Source of the DNA: Treponema parvum
Lineage (GTDB): Bacteria; Spirochaetota; Spirochaetia; Treponematales; Treponemataceae
DNA length: 64,000 bases
Direction of reading: 5' to 3'
NCBI RefSeq assembly: GCF_017893965.1
Contig: NZ_CP054142.1
Coordinates: 2,542,001-2,606,000, forward strand
Positions 63,080 through 64,000 of the stretch are shown piece after piece. The notes beneath the pieces are model-generated. The model saw only the letters and a program-made list of their open reading frames with translations. It was not told where the DNA came from and did no database searches. The position numbers and the translations under genes are program-made. The stretch's first letter is position 1; every line of letters begins with the position of its first letter.

Positions 63080-63196
63080 CTTATACTTTCTCACAGCAAA
63101 AATTTCACCGCTCCTTATAATATCGGCAAAAAAATAAAACTCTTAAAGGTTGTATGCGTTACTGACTTTTGTATTTCCGTCTGATATACTTACACC

Positions 63197-64000
63197 ATGA
63201 AAAAAATAAAAGTGAAGAAGTTCGGTATTTTGACATCCGGCGGCGACGCACCGGGTCTTAACGCCGCCATCAGAGGAGTGTGCAGAGCGGCCATAACCCA
63301 ATACGGCATGAAGATTATGGGTATACACAATGGATACAGAGGTCTTGTAGAGGGTGACGCCGAAGAACTTCACGTAAATAATTTTTCAGGGATTTTAACA
63401 AGGGGAGGAACTATCTTAGGGACATCGCGCGACAAGCCTTTGAAAAATCCCGTAAAAGATCCCAAAACGGGACTTTTGCCGCTTGAAGCTATAAAAGCAA
63501 ATATAAAAAAGTGGGATCTTGACGCTCTTGTCGTGTTGGGCGGAAACGGAACAAACACGACGGCAAGTTTGCTTGCAAAAGAAGGCGTCAACATTATCGG
63601 CCTTCCCAAAACAATAGACAACGACATAGTTCATACGGATATAACTTTCGGTTTTCATACCGCGCTTGAGGTGGCAACCGAAGCTGTAGACCGCATACAT
63701 ACAACCGCGCACAGCCATAACCGCGTAATGCTCATAGAAGTTATGGGTCACAAAGCCGGCTGGCTTGCTCTTTACTCCGGAGTAGCAGGCGGTGCGGATG
63801 TTATCTTAATTCCTGAAATTCCGTACAATATAAAATCCGTCGCAAAAGAAGTTAAACGTCGAAGCGATGAAGGTAAACAGTTTTCCATCATCGTCGTAGC
63901 GGAAGGCGCTCTATCCAAAGAAGAGGCGCTGTTGTCTAAAAAAGAATTAAAAAGCAAAAGGGAAGCTATGACATATTCCATAGCTTACCGGGTTGCACGG
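63197..64000 (+). CDS. pfkA: 6-phosphofructokinase (partial, right edge)
   Basis: The ATG at 63197 gives 268 residues up to the window edge. PFK landmarks are FGILTSGGDAPGLNAAIRG, ILTRGGTILGTSR, VVLGGNGT, GLPKTIDNDI, RIHTTAHSHNRVMLIEVMGH and KAGWLALYSGVAGGADVILI. In known PFKs, Gly in GGDG and in PGTIDND favours ATP, and Asp/Lys favours pyrophosphate. Here Gly (GGNG) is combined with Lys (PKTIDND), as in the group III enzymes, so donor use cannot be decided. Asn in GGNGT replaces the usual Asp or Glu. It catalyses the committed step of glycolysis. Confidence 0.95.
   Translation, partial: MKKIKVKKFGILTSGGDAPGLNAAIRGVCRAAITQYGMKIMGIHNGYRGLVEGDAEELHVNNFSGILTRGGTILGTSRDKPLKNPVKDPKTGLLPLEAIKANIKKWDLDALVVLGGNGTNTTASLLAKEGVNIIGLPKTIDNDIVHTDITFGFHTALEVATEAVDRIHTTAHSHNRVMLIEVMGHKAGWLALYSGVAGGADVILIPEIPYNIKSVAKEVKRRSDEGKQFSIIVVAEGALSKEEALLSKKELKSKREAMTYSIAYRVAR

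Overview
The window looks like a chromosomal segment of a treponeme (Spirochaetota). Signs of this are many lipoproteins with loose spirochaetal lipoboxes (FGC, FTSC, SSC, SGC), a 3013-residue secreted coiled-coil protein, a TAXI-type TRAP transporter, a group III-like 6-phosphofructokinase and a mosaic of small accessory genes with hairpin-rich spacers. No rRNA, CRISPR array or intact transposase is visible. Species cannot be assigned from the sequence alone.

Layout. (1) 1-11116, minus strand: a giant secreted coiled-coil protein whose last ~180 residues look like a papain/C39-like cysteine peptidase, then a secreted formylglycine-generating-enzyme-like protein 4 bases downstream, then an orphan copy of the giant's penultimate module carrying a different C-terminus. 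This resembles a polymorphic toxin locus with a displaced tip. The tip and the FGE-like gene are much richer in AT than the coiled-coil body. (2) 11242-25215, plus strand, divergent from the giant: nine genes that touch or overlap (two TPR lipoproteins, a small lipoprotein, a TolC-like protein, an HlyD/MFP-type lipoprotein, two Ig-like lipoproteins, two RND pumps). This is an envelope-spanning export machine of unusual composition. (3) 25548-33500: an initiator tRNA and then an accessory region of small minus-strand genes, several of them remnants (esterase, nucleoside phosphorylase, DNA-alkylation repair, an arginase/aldo-keto reductase chimera), separated by structured intergenic repeats. 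(4) 33563-42515: four ABC-exporter half-transporters of two alternating types, a VOC protein and a TetR regulator with a matching palindromic operator. (5) 42822-52507: a chemotaxis receptor, a TRAP (TAXI) importer with an AraC regulator and an alpha/beta hydrolase, a secreted glycosidase-like protein, and an AT-rich vapBC pair overlapping an oxidoreductase remnant. (6) 52509-64000: housekeeping genes, namely acyl-CoA synthetase, phosphohexomutase, metK-nth-mscS, a small CBM48-like protein, FtsK and the start of pfkA.

The most interesting parts are the giant protein with its exchangeable tip together with the divergent nine-gene exporter, and a family of intergenic multi-hairpin elements whose stems differ in sequence between copies but keep pairing while loops and linkers stay conserved.
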